Shown one piece after another: positions 18,168 through 27,556 of a stretch of DNA of 57,689 bases. The stretch's first letter is position 1. Each line of letters begins with the position of its first letter. Below the pieces are notes generated by a model that worked only from the letters and a program-made list of their open reading frames with translations, had not been told where the DNA came from and did no database searches. The stretch covers positions 1 through 57,689 of the forward strand of contig CAIYZV010000108.1 in the NCBI GenBank assembly GCA_903930765.1, in the 5' to 3' direction. Source of the DNA: an uncultured Pirellula sp. GTDB taxonomy: Bacteria; Planctomycetota; Planctomycetia; Pirellulales; Pirellulaceae. A program made the translations under genes and the position numbers.

Positions 18168-18389
18168 ATGCGACGTCGAGTCATGATGGGTTTGTTGCTA
18201 TCGTTGGCTGCACTTCCTACGGTTGGTTGCGCCTTGCCGATTTATTCGGCCCTTCCCTCGCGTCGAGCGGAGCAGCTGATTTTTACCTCGGAAAACCTCC
18301 GGGCATTGGTTCAGGAATGGGAGCGCTTTTGGTTCCTTGACCAACCTGACCACATGACCCCCTACCGTACTCACGGCGGTGTGATCTAG
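18168..18389 (+). CDS. Small putative lipoprotein
   Basis: 73 residues. GGAG lies about 10 nt before ATG 18168. The N-terminus is a lipoprotein signal (MRRRVMMGLLLSLAALPTVGC) with a lipobox cysteine at about residue 21, leaving a mature part of about 52 residues. The C-terminal half is rich in aromatic and charged residues (EWERFWFLDQPDHMTPYRTH), suggesting a conserved surface. I recognise no domain. It follows the HU gene by 22 bp and may be co-transcribed. Function unknown. Confidence 0.65.
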   Translation: MRRRVMMGLLLSLAALPTVGCALPIYSALPSRRAEQLIFTSENLRALVQEWERFWFLDQPDHMTPYRTHGGVI

Positions 18390-18504
18390 GATCCAACCGT
18401 TGCCGAACGGGCAGGGTTCTTCATCCAGGGAAACCCTCGGTTCGATGCGGGTGTCAGGATCGACGAGCTTCGCTTTCGCCGAGGCAACGACCGCGATCCG
18501 CCGA

Positions 18505-21500
18505 TCATTCCACACGACAACTAACCCGATTCGCCAATTCCTGAAGGCTTGGAGTCGGGTGGTAGACCCGCTCGAGAACCGTGTCTAGGTCCAACCGTTC
18601 CCCGACCGACAAGACGGTGCAGTTGGTTGAAATCGGGTCTGAAATCACGGTCGCACTCTTTTCGTGCGCTTGTTTGAAGTGTCGATCCTGGAGCAACTGG
18701 CTCAACTCGTCGCTAATCATCAAGACATTACGCAACAGCCCACCGTAGTCGAGAAGCTTCGATCGAACACGATCGAACTCTTCACCGATGTCTTCGTTCT
18801 CGACTTCAAGTATACGACGAACTCGGAAAATGCTGCTGCTCGCTTCCACTCTCTGCGATGGAAGCACGGCCACACCGACATCGCCCTTGGCAGGATTTAC
18901 CTCGTCGGACGTCGACCCCATCGAGGACAGAGTCGTGGACGGCGACTCCGGGCCGTCCTCCTTGTAGGATTCCACATACTGGCTTTGCCTTTGCGTCGCC
19001 TCAATAATTGCTTTGACGCAAGGGAACAATTCCTTCAGTTCCACGCGCTCACTTCGCTTATAGCGTTGTGATTCTTCCTTGATGCTCCATGCGTGAAGAA
19101 GACGGATATGGGTGTGATCGAGCAGGTAGGAGCTAGCGGCATGAGTAAAAGCGTCCTTGCCTAGCTTTGCGAAGTCCGGCGTTTTCGAATTGAAGTCCTT
19201 ATCCGCGATTTGCATCTTGTCCAGGATGGGTTGCGACAAACTCATCAGATCCTTGGACAGCTGTTTCGCGTGATTCGCCCACAATATACCTAAGTACTTG
19301 ACATGTCCGGCGAGGCGATTGAGCATTTGAGAGGCGAGCGAGTAAATGCGAGCCTCCAGCGCGAGGGCTTCGAGCTTCAACTCCAATTCATGGGAAATAA
19401 TGTCTTTTCCTTCGTATGCGGTCTCGAGAACCTGATCGTGCTTACTGCAATGATCGGCAGCGATTCCAAGGAGTTGATTCGCATTTTCGAGCAACCTCTC
19501 ATACACGGTCTTCATGATGATGCCAAAATGCATCCAGCCATGCGTATCCCCGAGCAGATTTCGATCTATCCATTGAAAAAACTTCTTTCGCGAAGACTCT
19601 AAAAGATCGCAAACCGCTTGCGTCCCCTCATTGTTGTCGATCGCGAGCTTTTCGGCGATCGCATCGAGATCCGATTGCTCTTGCTCAAGAATACGAGAGC
19701 CAAAGATATTCTGAGCAGTTTTTCTATCTGGATAAATTGGCGTACTCGCAGGTTCCTGCTCTGCCTTTCCGCTTTGCGAGGAAATCGTCGCCATCAACTG
19801 CTTGACCCAAGCGTCAGCACTCCAACCGCAGGCACTAAACAGATTCGAAACCCAAAACAAATCTGTTTGTTCGTGTTTCTTCTCACTACCCGGATCGCAA
19901 TTCTGCAACTCTCCTAAATCCGCTATCGTGCGATTGAGGAGGGATGTCCACGCCTGGATTGCCAGCAAACAGCATCGGTTGGCGGAGCCCTCGCTATCGG
20001 AAAAGGAAGCCAGATCCAGCGACGCCAGACCGATCGTTCCTAGCCATGGCAACCCCTGAGTATCATGTGTTTGATCCAGCCGTTTTTTGTCCCGCAAACG
20101 CATCCATGCCAGCCGGTGTCCTAAATCCGTGTGATCTTGTCCCCACGCGTACGCCACGGCTTGGTCAACCCCATATTGCCAATCGCGTTGCTCGCCCAAA
20201 ACTCCACCTGGGACCAAAGTGACATAGTCAAACGGTGGTTGATCCACTGCGATCGATGCAGGAAGCGAGGCGAGCGAAGTGTGAAGCCCTCCCGACTCAA
20301 AGTACTCGCTGATTTCCTTGAGGCATGAGTACGCTGAAGCGGCGGCCAGATCGCCGTTATTGTGTTGCGATGTATCCGCGCAAAGAAGTATCAGTTCGGT
20401 ATGCAGGTCGATCTCCATCGCGGCGGAAATCTGGCGAAGCATGAATCCCAACTCCGAAACCATGGCGCTTCCAGTACCACCGTGGGCCGATGCAATCAGA
20501 TACACCGTCAACGAACGCCGCCCCGACTCTTCGCCTACCAACTCATCAATCGTGTCCACCAACCTGTCGAAACATATTCGAGCTTGGTCTAAAAATGCCA
20601 ACAATCCCAATGGCCTTACCCCTTCGGTCTTCTGTGACCTTGGAATATTGTAGATCCATCGACGGCTGATTCGGAGCAGGTCTGGCGACGTGGATTGCCT
20701 GTAATACTGAGATGAGTTGAGTCGCAACGGGAGAACCGCGGAATGGGGTAATGGGATCGGCTGCGATGCGTCTAGTATCCGCTCAATAGCATTGTTGTCC
20801 GTGTCCAGATAAAGGCATTGTGTCCGCTTGTCGTCCTTGCGAGCATCATCGGAATCCCGATACTCGCACCGTCCAACAATCTGTTGCACTGCAACACCCC
20901 CCGTACCGCCAATACCCAGATAGAGGATCCGCTTGGAACGGTGCATCTGGTCTGGGCCAATCGGAGGCATGGCGGTCTGCAATTCGATCGGACGAATCTC
21001 CCGCTCGAACTTCGGCATCTCCTCGGCGACCTGTTCGTTTGCGGATTGACGGAGGCTGCGCCCCGAAAATCGCCGAGCCGCCCCCCGATTCGCCGGACTT
21101 GCCGGACTCGCCGTGCTTTGCTTTTCCGCAACCGGTGATGCCAGCTTAACCTCTTGCCGCGTTTCAGATAGGGCACGAATAAACTCGCGGCAGTCCCCAT
21201 AACGCATGTGTGGTTTTTTCGATAAGGCCTTGCTTAGAATTGGCCGTTCCAGCAGTGGAACAGCTTCCAAGTTCGGCGCTTTGTGCAGATGCTCGTTCGC
21301 CAGCTGCGCCGCAGTCCTACCTCGAAACGGTAGCGTTCCCGTCAATAGCTCTTGGTAAACGATCGCCAACGAGTACTGATCGCTATAACGCCCCGGCCGC
21401 CCATCGAATAACTCAGGGGCGGCATAGGTTGGTGTCATTCCGCTCATCATGGACTGGGAATTGGATTCCAATTCCTTGATCAACCCAAAGTCGGCGACCT

Positions 21501-21963
21501 TCACCCGGTCTGCGATCAAAAGCAAATTACCAGGCTTCACGTCCAAGTGTTGCAAGTCATGCTCTTGGCACAAAAAATCCAGTCCGTCAGCAGCATCACT
21601 GAGATAGCGCAGTAAGCGATCTCGGGCGATACCGATAAACCCCTTTTGTCGGTACTCGTTGTACTTGTCATGCAAGGAACCTTGCGCGAGCTCCGTTACG
21701 ATTGCTAATTGACCTTCGACAATCTCAACACGCTCAAGGGACAGAATAAAAGGGTGATTGAGCTTACGGATGCGATTTAAACTTTTCAGTTCCGTGGTAG
21801 CGCGGTTATCGTCGATGTTACCAAACACGAACTTGATCGCTTTCCGCAACCCACCGGGAGCATCAGAAAGCCAAACCTCTCCGTATCCCCCAGCACCCAC
21901 CTGCTTCCGGAGTATGTACCCTGGTATTGGTTCGTATCCAGGTTGAATGAGAGATCTGTTCAT
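18505..21963 (-). CDS. Ser/Thr protein kinase fused to tubulin/FtsZ-like GTPase domain
   Basis: 1152 residues. Residues about 16-270 form a Hanks-type kinase: G-loop VGAGGYGEVW (22-31), Lys44 in KAIKF, catalytic loop HLDVKPGN (139-146, with HLD in place of HRD), DFG (158-160) and YAAPELFDG. A Ser/Ala/Pro/Arg-rich linker runs to about 340. After it come ILYLGIGGTGG, a Rossmann-like first loop, and ASAHGGTGSAMV near 490, the glycine-rich GTP-binding signature of the tubulin/FtsZ superfamily (Tubulin_2-like families). The last 500 residues are helical and unrecognised. No transmembrane segment is obvious. It starts 3 nt after the AAA+ gene, so the two are translationally coupled. Confidence 0.8.
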   Translation of the reverse strand: MNRSLIQPGYEPIPGYILRKQVGAGGYGEVWLSDAPGGLRKAIKFVFGNIDDNRATTELKSLNRIRKLNHPFILSLERVEIVEGQLAIVTELAQGSLHDKYNEYRQKGFIGIARDRLLRYLSDAADGLDFLCQEHDLQHLDVKPGNLLLIADRVKVADFGLIKELESNSQSMMSGMTPTYAAPELFDGRPGRYSDQYSLAIVYQELLTGTLPFRGRTAAQLANEHLHKAPNLEAVPLLERPILSKALSKKPHMRYGDCREFIRALSETRQEVKLASPVAEKQSTASPASPANRGAARRFSGRSLRQSANEQVAEEMPKFEREIRPIELQTAMPPIGPDQMHRSKRILYLGIGGTGGVAVQQIVGRCEYRDSDDARKDDKRTQCLYLDTDNNAIERILDASQPIPLPHSAVLPLRLNSSQYYRQSTSPDLLRISRRWIYNIPRSQKTEGVRPLGLLAFLDQARICFDRLVDTIDELVGEESGRRSLTVYLIASAHGGTGSAMVSELGFMLRQISAAMEIDLHTELILLCADTSQHNNGDLAAASAYSCLKEISEYFESGGLHTSLASLPASIAVDQPPFDYVTLVPGGVLGEQRDWQYGVDQAVAYAWGQDHTDLGHRLAWMRLRDKKRLDQTHDTQGLPWLGTIGLASLDLASFSDSEGSANRCCLLAIQAWTSLLNRTIADLGELQNCDPGSEKKHEQTDLFWVSNLFSACGWSADAWVKQLMATISSQSGKAEQEPASTPIYPDRKTAQNIFGSRILEQEQSDLDAIAEKLAIDNNEGTQAVCDLLESSRKKFFQWIDRNLLGDTHGWMHFGIIMKTVYERLLENANQLLGIAADHCSKHDQVLETAYEGKDIISHELELKLEALALEARIYSLASQMLNRLAGHVKYLGILWANHAKQLSKDLMSLSQPILDKMQIADKDFNSKTPDFAKLGKDAFTHAASSYLLDHTHIRLLHAWSIKEESQRYKRSERVELKELFPCVKAIIEATQRQSQYVESYKEDGPESPSTTLSSMGSTSDEVNPAKGDVGVAVLPSQRVEASSSIFRVRRILEVENEDIGEEFDRVRSKLLDYGGLLRNVLMISDELSQLLQDRHFKQAHEKSATVISDPISTNCTVLSVGERLDLDTVLERVYHPTPSLQELANRVSCRVE

Positions 21964-21966
21964 GGA

Positions 21967-23682
21967 TTACCTCGTTGGCCGATCATAACTCGACGGCGAC
22001 TTCGGCGTCTCGGGTGGAATTTGAGCATTCGTCGGTCGTGGAATTTGCCCAGCAGGAACCGGACGGATTTTTCCTTCGGGTGCCATCTCACTGAGGATTT
22101 CCGAGATACCAAAGGGAGTACTTGCTACCGACGGTTTGGGTGCCACCGGCTGATGGACTCCATTCCCCCCAAGCCCTGAACGATTCGATATATTCAAAAC
22201 GCTGGTAAGTGGTGTGCTCGATGGAATAGGAGACACCGCAGACATAACCTGCGTCCCTTCCCCCCCCCCTAAATTGATCGGATTGTCGTTTCGATCTTGT
22301 GCGGTTTTATCCACCTCGGCGGCGTCTTTATTGCCTTTATCCAAAACATTGCCAGTACCAAAGTAGTTCCGGCAAACTTGGTCAATGAACTCATTCCTCA
22401 GTTCACAACGCTCGCCTCGGTAAGCCGCCAAGCACTGGATTTGATGAAGGAGATCCCTAGCATGGCAACGCCGGAATGACCTGCCTAATTTCCGATAATG
22501 CGTGTCGATCATTCGATCGATGATCTCGGGCCGCCAGACGATATCCATCGATTCGCAAGCGGCACGAAACAATTCAGTAAACTCCTCGACACTCGGATCC
22601 GCGATCTGGATCTTGAATGGTACACGTCGCATGAACGCTTCATCCACCAAAGATTCAGGATCCAAATTGGTCGAAAACAACACGATCTGCTCAAACGGAA
22701 CCGAGATTTTTTTACCCGTGGGTAACGTCAAGTAATCAACGCGATTCTCAAGTGGGATGATCCAGCGATTCAGAAGTTCCGCGGGAGCAATCCGCTGTCG
22801 GCCAAAGTCATCAATCAGCAAACATCCGCAATTGCTCTTGAGCTGCAATGGGGCTTCGCAGGTATTGCTTCGGGGATCGTGACGGATCTCTAAACTATCC
22901 ATCGTCAACTCACCACCGACAACTACGGAGGGACGCCGTACGCGAACCCATCGACGATCGTGTTCCTGATTGGCCATGACCCGATCGTTGGTCGATTTAT
23001 TGGTCGATCCGACATGATAGGTCGCATCGTAGAATTTGATGATCATCCCGTCATCGATAATCGCATGCGGGATCCAGATGTCTTGCCCACGGCACGCTGG
23101 TAAGCACTTTGCAATTGTGGTCTTGCCGTTTCCTGGAGGCCCGTACAAAAATACCCCCGAATTGCTATTCACCGCGGGACCGAGAAAATCGAGCCATTGC
23201 GGGTCATACGTCACATTGGACAGCGCAGCGCGAAGCTGGTTTTCCGTGATCGGCTCAAAACACCCAGCTTGGGCCTCAACGCTCAATACGTAATCCATCA
23301 AGGGTACGGGAACAGGGCCCGAATACGACATCGATTTCTGATAATGAAATGCGCGGTTTTGGCCGCTTTCCGTGACGCTGTAATAAAAATCATTCAGCGG
23401 CGCTGGCCTTGCATGCGTGATCAATTGACGCATGCGCAACTGCCCCAACTGCTGTTCAACGATCGGAAAAGGAATCCTCATCCGGTCACTGAGATTCCTC
23501 CCGGTCAAGGTGCCGACGTTTAAGAAAATCTGCAGCATGATCGATTCGATCACGATCTCGGAAACGCCACACTCTTCGAGAGTCTTCGGCTCAAAGGGCC
23601 AAAACGCATCTGTGTTGAGGACCGCCGGCAGAACGGTATTGTCCAAAGACATCGTATCGCGCATGTTCAAAAACGAACTCAT
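21967..23682 (-). CDS. AAA+ ATPase with N-terminal winged-helix-like region
   Basis: 571 residues from ATG 23682, chosen because GGAGG lies 6 nt upstream; the frame is open to 23769. Residues about 40-105 (VIESIMLQIFLNVGTLTG, SDRMRIPFPIVEQQLGQL) look like a winged-helix DNA- or protein-binding domain. The AAA+ core has Walker A GPPGNGKTT (about 182-189), Walker B CLLIDDF (about 287-293), sensor STNLDP and an arginine-rich lid (AFMRRVPFKIQI). The C-terminal 120 residues are Pro-rich and disordered. No HD-GYP, protease or helicase domain is visible. It is the first gene of a two-gene operon with the kinase-tubulin fusion and probably acts with it. Confidence 0.8.
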   Translation of the reverse strand: MSSFLNMRDTMSLDNTVLPAVLNTDAFWPFEPKTLEECGVSEIVIESIMLQIFLNVGTLTGRNLSDRMRIPFPIVEQQLGQLRMRQLITHARPAPLNDFYYSVTESGQNRAFHYQKSMSYSGPVPVPLMDYVLSVEAQAGCFEPITENQLRAALSNVTYDPQWLDFLGPAVNSNSGVFLYGPPGNGKTTIAKCLPACRGQDIWIPHAIIDDGMIIKFYDATYHVGSTNKSTNDRVMANQEHDRRWVRVRRPSVVVGGELTMDSLEIRHDPRSNTCEAPLQLKSNCGCLLIDDFGRQRIAPAELLNRWIIPLENRVDYLTLPTGKKISVPFEQIVLFSTNLDPESLVDEAFMRRVPFKIQIADPSVEEFTELFRAACESMDIVWRPEIIDRMIDTHYRKLGRSFRRCHARDLLHQIQCLAAYRGERCELRNEFIDQVCRNYFGTGNVLDKGNKDAAEVDKTAQDRNDNPINLGGGEGTQVMSAVSPIPSSTPLTSVLNISNRSGLGGNGVHQPVAPKPSVASTPFGISEILSEMAPEGKIRPVPAGQIPRPTNAQIPPETPKSPSSYDRPTR

Positions 23683-23983
23683 GGGTACCTCCGTGCTGGG
23701 CGTTATAGATGGTACAACCGTCACCATCGAAATGATCATCGTTGCGAATCGACTCCGACTCGGTCTCATAATCGGCTACGAAAGGAACAGCCTGCACGAA
23801 CAAACTTTATGTGCCGTTTATTCCGGGAAATATCGGATTGGCACCCCAGTTCACTCCCTTTGAGTGCCGATTCCGTAACCTACGATTCGGATGCGCGGGG
23901 TCTGTAGGTACGGACCAAACTCATGTCTGAATCAAAACATCCAAGCCATTTGCTGCATCCTTTTTCAACAGAAGTCTGGCGAG
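23683..23983. other. Divergent promoter region between AAA+/kinase operon and FHA-EAL gene
   Basis: About 300 bp between two divergent start codons. It must contain both promoters, so the two transcripts could be co-regulated. I could not assign -35/-10 boxes or an operator. The open frame across part of it (23769-23682) lacks a ribosome site. Confidence 0.5.
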
Positions 23984-25126
23984 ATGAGCAATCCTCCCTC
24001 CTCCATGAAAACCCCATTGTCGTCGATGGCCCGCCGGTTCGGCGTGGGAGAAAACAGGTCCGTATGGATTCTCGCCAGTGTCGGTCAACAAACCACTGAC
24101 AATCTGACCGTCATCCACCCTATGCCTTTCTCGGTTGGCCGCAAAGTCGGATGCAGCTTGCAACTTCCCTCGAAGACAGTTTCAGGTCATCATGCCGATC
24201 TCGTCGTTCGCGATGGAAAGCTGGTCGTGTTCGATCGCGAGAGCACCAACGGCACCTATGTCAACGGTCGTCGCGTGAAGGGGGAATGCGATCTCAACGA
24301 AGAAGACATGCTCCAGTTTGCAGACTTCGCCTTCCGCTTGAAAAAGGACTCCCACGCGTCAGCCATCAATACCGTCTGTGAAGACCTTTGCGACCAAGCT
24401 CTCGCGTTGGTCCAGTTCGACCGGTTGATGGAAAAGCGATTGGTAACCCCATTCTTCCAACCGATTATCCGACTCTCCGATTCCAAAACCCTCGGCTATG
24501 AAATCCTGGCCCGCAGTCGGATGTACGGCCTCGAAACTTCCGCCGCTCTCTTCGGAGCCGCCTCAAAACTGAGCATGGAAGTGGAACTGAGCCAAATGCT
24601 CCGCTGGGAAGGTATCCGGGAAGGATTGTCCCTCCCGCAACCCGCTGCACTCTACGTCAATACCCACCCCCTCGAACTCTCTCGCACCGGGCTCATCGAT
24701 TCGATGGTCCAAGTCCGGGAATTAGCACCCAACATTCCAATCACTCTCGAGATTCACGAAGCAGCGATCACAAAGCCCCATGAGATGTTCGAACTCCGAA
24801 AAGAACTTCGAGCCCTCTCCATCCAAATCGCCTACGATGACTTCGGCGCCGGCCAAAATCGACTCGCTGAACTTTGCAGCGCCCCGCCCGATGTTCTCAA
24901 ATTCGATATGGGACTCATTCGAGATATCGACAAAGCACCCGTCGAGAGGCTTAAAGTCCTTCGCTCCCTGGTCCAAATCGTTCTTGATCTAGGCGTGAAA
25001 GCCCTTGCCGAGGGGATTGAGACCGAAGCAGAAGCGAAGGTCTGTGCTCAGTTAGGTTTCACCCTCGCCCAAGGCTATTACTTCGGCCGCCCCTCTCCCC
25101 CGGCAAAGTTTGTTCCGGTAAGCTAA
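23984..25126 (+). CDS. FHA domain plus EAL domain protein (c-di-GMP phosphodiesterase-like)
   Basis: 380 residues from ATG 23984; the frame is open upstream to 23891. The FHA domain spans about 35-125 with the phosphothreonine-binding signature: VGRKVG (51-56), SGHH (67-70), STNGTYVNG (87-95). The EAL domain runs from about 145 to the end. Its catalytic residues look complete: E in YEILAR (EIL in place of EAL), N in YVNTHP, E in LEIHEA, the DD pair in YDDFGAGQN, K in LKFDMG, E in AEGIET and the QGYYFGRP end. Predicted to bind phosphothreonine proteins and to hydrolyse or sense c-di-GMP. A Ser/Thr kinase is encoded by the adjacent divergent operon, an obvious possible partner. Confidence 0.88.
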   Translation: MSNPPSSMKTPLSSMARRFGVGENRSVWILASVGQQTTDNLTVIHPMPFSVGRKVGCSLQLPSKTVSGHHADLVVRDGKLVVFDRESTNGTYVNGRRVKGECDLNEEDMLQFADFAFRLKKDSHASAINTVCEDLCDQALALVQFDRLMEKRLVTPFFQPIIRLSDSKTLGYEILARSRMYGLETSAALFGAASKLSMEVELSQMLRWEGIREGLSLPQPAALYVNTHPLELSRTGLIDSMVQVRELAPNIPITLEIHEAAITKPHEMFELRKELRALSIQIAYDDFGAGQNRLAELCSAPPDVLKFDMGLIRDIDKAPVERLKVLRSLVQIVLDLGVKALAEGIETEAEAKVCAQLGFTLAQGYYFGRPSPPAKFVPVS

Positions 25127-25180
25127 TCTGCTACGCGAAACCTTACGCACGCCCACGGATCCACATACACCCTCCCATCC

Positions 25181-25603
25181 ATGTTTTCACAGACCGTCGA
25201 GTACGCTTTGCGTGCAGTGGCTCATCTCGCCCTCAATGAAGGCACACCGCAAAAGACCTCCGTTATCGCCGAGAAGACCAAAGTTCCTGTCGCTTATCTC
25301 TCCAAGATTCTCCAAGAACTGCAGCGCAAGGAACTCGTATCTCTCCAACGTGGGATCGGTGGTGGCGTTTCCTTGACCCATTCCGCCGAAGTCTTAACCA
25401 TTCTCGACGTGATCAACGCGGTGGATCCTATCAAACGAATTGAGTACTGCCCGTTAGGACTCAAGTCCCATGGCGAGCGACTTTGCTCTCTGCATAGCCG
25501 CGTGGATGATAGCATCCAACACATGGAAAAGTCCCTCGGCGGAACCACGATCAGCGAGCTACTGAAAGAACCGAACCCCAGCCGGGCGCTCTGCGACTCG
25601 TAG
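25181..25603 (+). CDS. Rrf2-family transcriptional regulator
   Basis: 140 residues. The N-terminal winged helix (MFSQTVEYALRAVAHLAL, PVAYLSKILQELQRKELV, RGIGGGVSL) is typical of Rrf2/NsrR/IscR. Many members carry three cysteines that hold an iron-sulfur cluster in the region after the helix. Here that region has two cysteines 11 residues apart (EYCPLGLKSHGERLC) and another near the end (ALCDS), so a cluster is possible but not certain. It lies 54 bp after the FHA-EAL gene on the same strand and converges on the sulfatase. Target unknown. Confidence 0.88.
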   Translation: MFSQTVEYALRAVAHLALNEGTPQKTSVIAEKTKVPVAYLSKILQELQRKELVSLQRGIGGGVSLTHSAEVLTILDVINAVDPIKRIEYCPLGLKSHGERLCSLHSRVDDSIQHMEKSLGGTTISELLKEPNPSRALCDS

Positions 25604-25633
25604 CCGGCTCTTCCTCAGCCCCCTTTCGTTGGC

Positions 25634-27295
25634 TCACTCATTCGGCAACCGCAGAACCAACGGTTCCCCGCTACCTCGGTCCACAGGTAATAGGGCCGAC
25701 TCTTCGTTCAGCCGCGTCTTCATCAACCCCAGCATGGAATGAACTTTGTCCGGTTCCACCATCGCCAAATCACTCTGCTCGAAGGGATCCCGCCTCAAGT
25801 CAAACAATTGGTAGCGATCCATCCCATCCTTTGGCGTTGGCAGGTAGTGGTAGATCAACTTCCAATCCCCTTGTCGATACACCGTGAAGTAATCGCTCCG
25901 ATGGGGCGAGTGGGGATAGTGCATCAGAAAATCGGAACGGTGGCTTGGATCCGGTCCACCACGCAGTAAAGTTGCCAGCGATTGCCCATCCAACACATGA
26001 GCCTCTGGCAACCCAATACCCGCTTGCTCGAGGATCGTTGGAAAGAGATCGTAAATAGCCGCCATCTGCGATTGAACCACCCCCTTAGCGATGGGTAGTT
26101 TGCTCTGCCATTCATTGTCGCCCGTCGGCTTTGCCCACGCTGCCATAAAAGGGACTCGCATTCCACCCTCGTAGTGCGAGCCTTTTCGACCCCGTAATGG
26201 AGCAGCACATGCAACCTCATGAGCCCCACCCAACGGCGCATCGGAACCATTATCCCCAAGGAAGAACACCAGCGTTTCCTCCGCCACGCCCAATTCCTCA
26301 ACGCACTTGAGCATATCCCCAAGCGACTTGTCGATCCCCTCGACCAACGACGCAAACGCAGCAGCTTCTTTGCTCGGCCAAACACCTTCACTCTGGTATC
26401 GAGGATCCTGCTGGAATGGAGCATGCACCGCGTAATGGCAGAAATTCAGAAAGAATGGCCTCTCCTCCCGAACCGCCTCTGCGACATGCCGTTTTGCCTC
26501 GAGCGTCAATGCTTCGGTTAGGAATATCCCTTGGCCAAAATAAGCATCTAACCCAGGAACCGCATGAGTCGCTTTCGGTCCACTCGCTCCATAGTTTTTC
26601 TCGCCGAAATAACTTCCCGGTTGCCCAATCGATGAACCGCCGACGTTGATATCGAACCCCAAATTCAAAGGACTCTCCCCATCCATCCCCCGCGGCCCAA
26701 AATGCCCTTTCCCGATGTGAATGGTCCGATATCCATTCGCTTGAAGCATTCGCGCGAGCGTCAAACTTTCTCGCGTTAAACCTCGCCAGTTCCAATCAGG
26801 AGGACCATTCGGCCCAGCATTGTTTGCATCGGGATTGATCCAATTCGTCGTCCGATGCCGCGCACCATTCTGCCCCGTCATGATCGATATCCGCGAAGGG
26901 GAACAAACGCTCATCGCATAGAACTGACTAAACCGAATCCCTTGCGCCGCCAACCGCTCCATGTTGGGCGTTCGGTACTTCTCATTGAGCGGATAGCGAA
27001 CAGGTTGGCCCTCCCCATCCAGTAAAAATGGTACCGATGTGTCCATAACCCCCATATCGTCGATCAAGAACACAACGATATTCGGACCTCTGGGCTTACT
27101 CTGGGTCTTACTCTGGGGATGGCCGTAAGGCTCGATGCCCCATAACATCCCCGTCCCCAAGCAAACCAGGGCCACGCCCAATATCATGGAAGCTCTAGGA
27201 ATCGATACGTGCCGGGAAAACCGCATACTCCCCACGCTCGCTCTCCGATCCAAGGGTCGCCTAGTTCGAAATCGAAGCACGAAAAAATTACCCAT
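25634..27295 (-). CDS. Exported sulfatase, FGly (Cys) type
   Basis: 553 residues. A signal-like hydrophobic segment at about 30-53 suggests export. The alkaline-phosphatase-fold sulfatase signatures are complete: metal ligands in FLIDDMG (Asp79, Asp80), C-S-P-S-R at 131-135 where Cys131 is converted to formylglycine, and LGDNGSDAPLGG with the C-terminal metal ligands. It removes sulfate esters, likely from sulfated polysaccharides, which planctomycetes are rich in. The start could be the later Met at 27226. Divergent from the spermidine-synthase-like gene. Confidence 0.9.
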   Translation of the reverse strand: MGNFFVLRFRTRRPLDRRASVGSMRFSRHVSIPRASMILGVALVCLGTGMLWGIEPYGHPQSKTQSKPRGPNIVVFLIDDMGVMDTSVPFLLDGEGQPVRYPLNEKYRTPNMERLAAQGIRFSQFYAMSVCSPSRISIMTGQNGARHRTTNWINPDANNAGPNGPPDWNWRGLTRESLTLARMLQANGYRTIHIGKGHFGPRGMDGESPLNLGFDINVGGSSIGQPGSYFGEKNYGASGPKATHAVPGLDAYFGQGIFLTEALTLEAKRHVAEAVREERPFFLNFCHYAVHAPFQQDPRYQSEGVWPSKEAAAFASLVEGIDKSLGDMLKCVEELGVAEETLVFFLGDNGSDAPLGGAHEVACAAPLRGRKGSHYEGGMRVPFMAAWAKPTGDNEWQSKLPIAKGVVQSQMAAIYDLFPTILEQAGIGLPEAHVLDGQSLATLLRGGPDPSHRSDFLMHYPHSPHRSDYFTVYRQGDWKLIYHYLPTPKDGMDRYQLFDLRRDPFEQSDLAMVEPDKVHSMLGLMKTRLNEESALLPVDRGSGEPLVLRLPNE

Positions 27296-27556
27296 CGTTC
27301 GCTCAACTCACCGATAACAATTCAAGACAAAACACGATGCTATCTCGCACACTACGACCTGGGGTATCCAAGGGATTCGAGCACATAAGTGAGCCCAACC
27401 GAAGCCGAAGGAACAACCGACATAACCGTTAGATCTTTCCCGTTCGGAAAAAAATGCGAATCAACGTGCTCGACCACTCGGGGCACAACTCCGCCCAGGT
27501 GGTACCGTTTTCAGCCAACGTAACGTATCCGCGCGCTCGTCGCTACAAGGACCACG

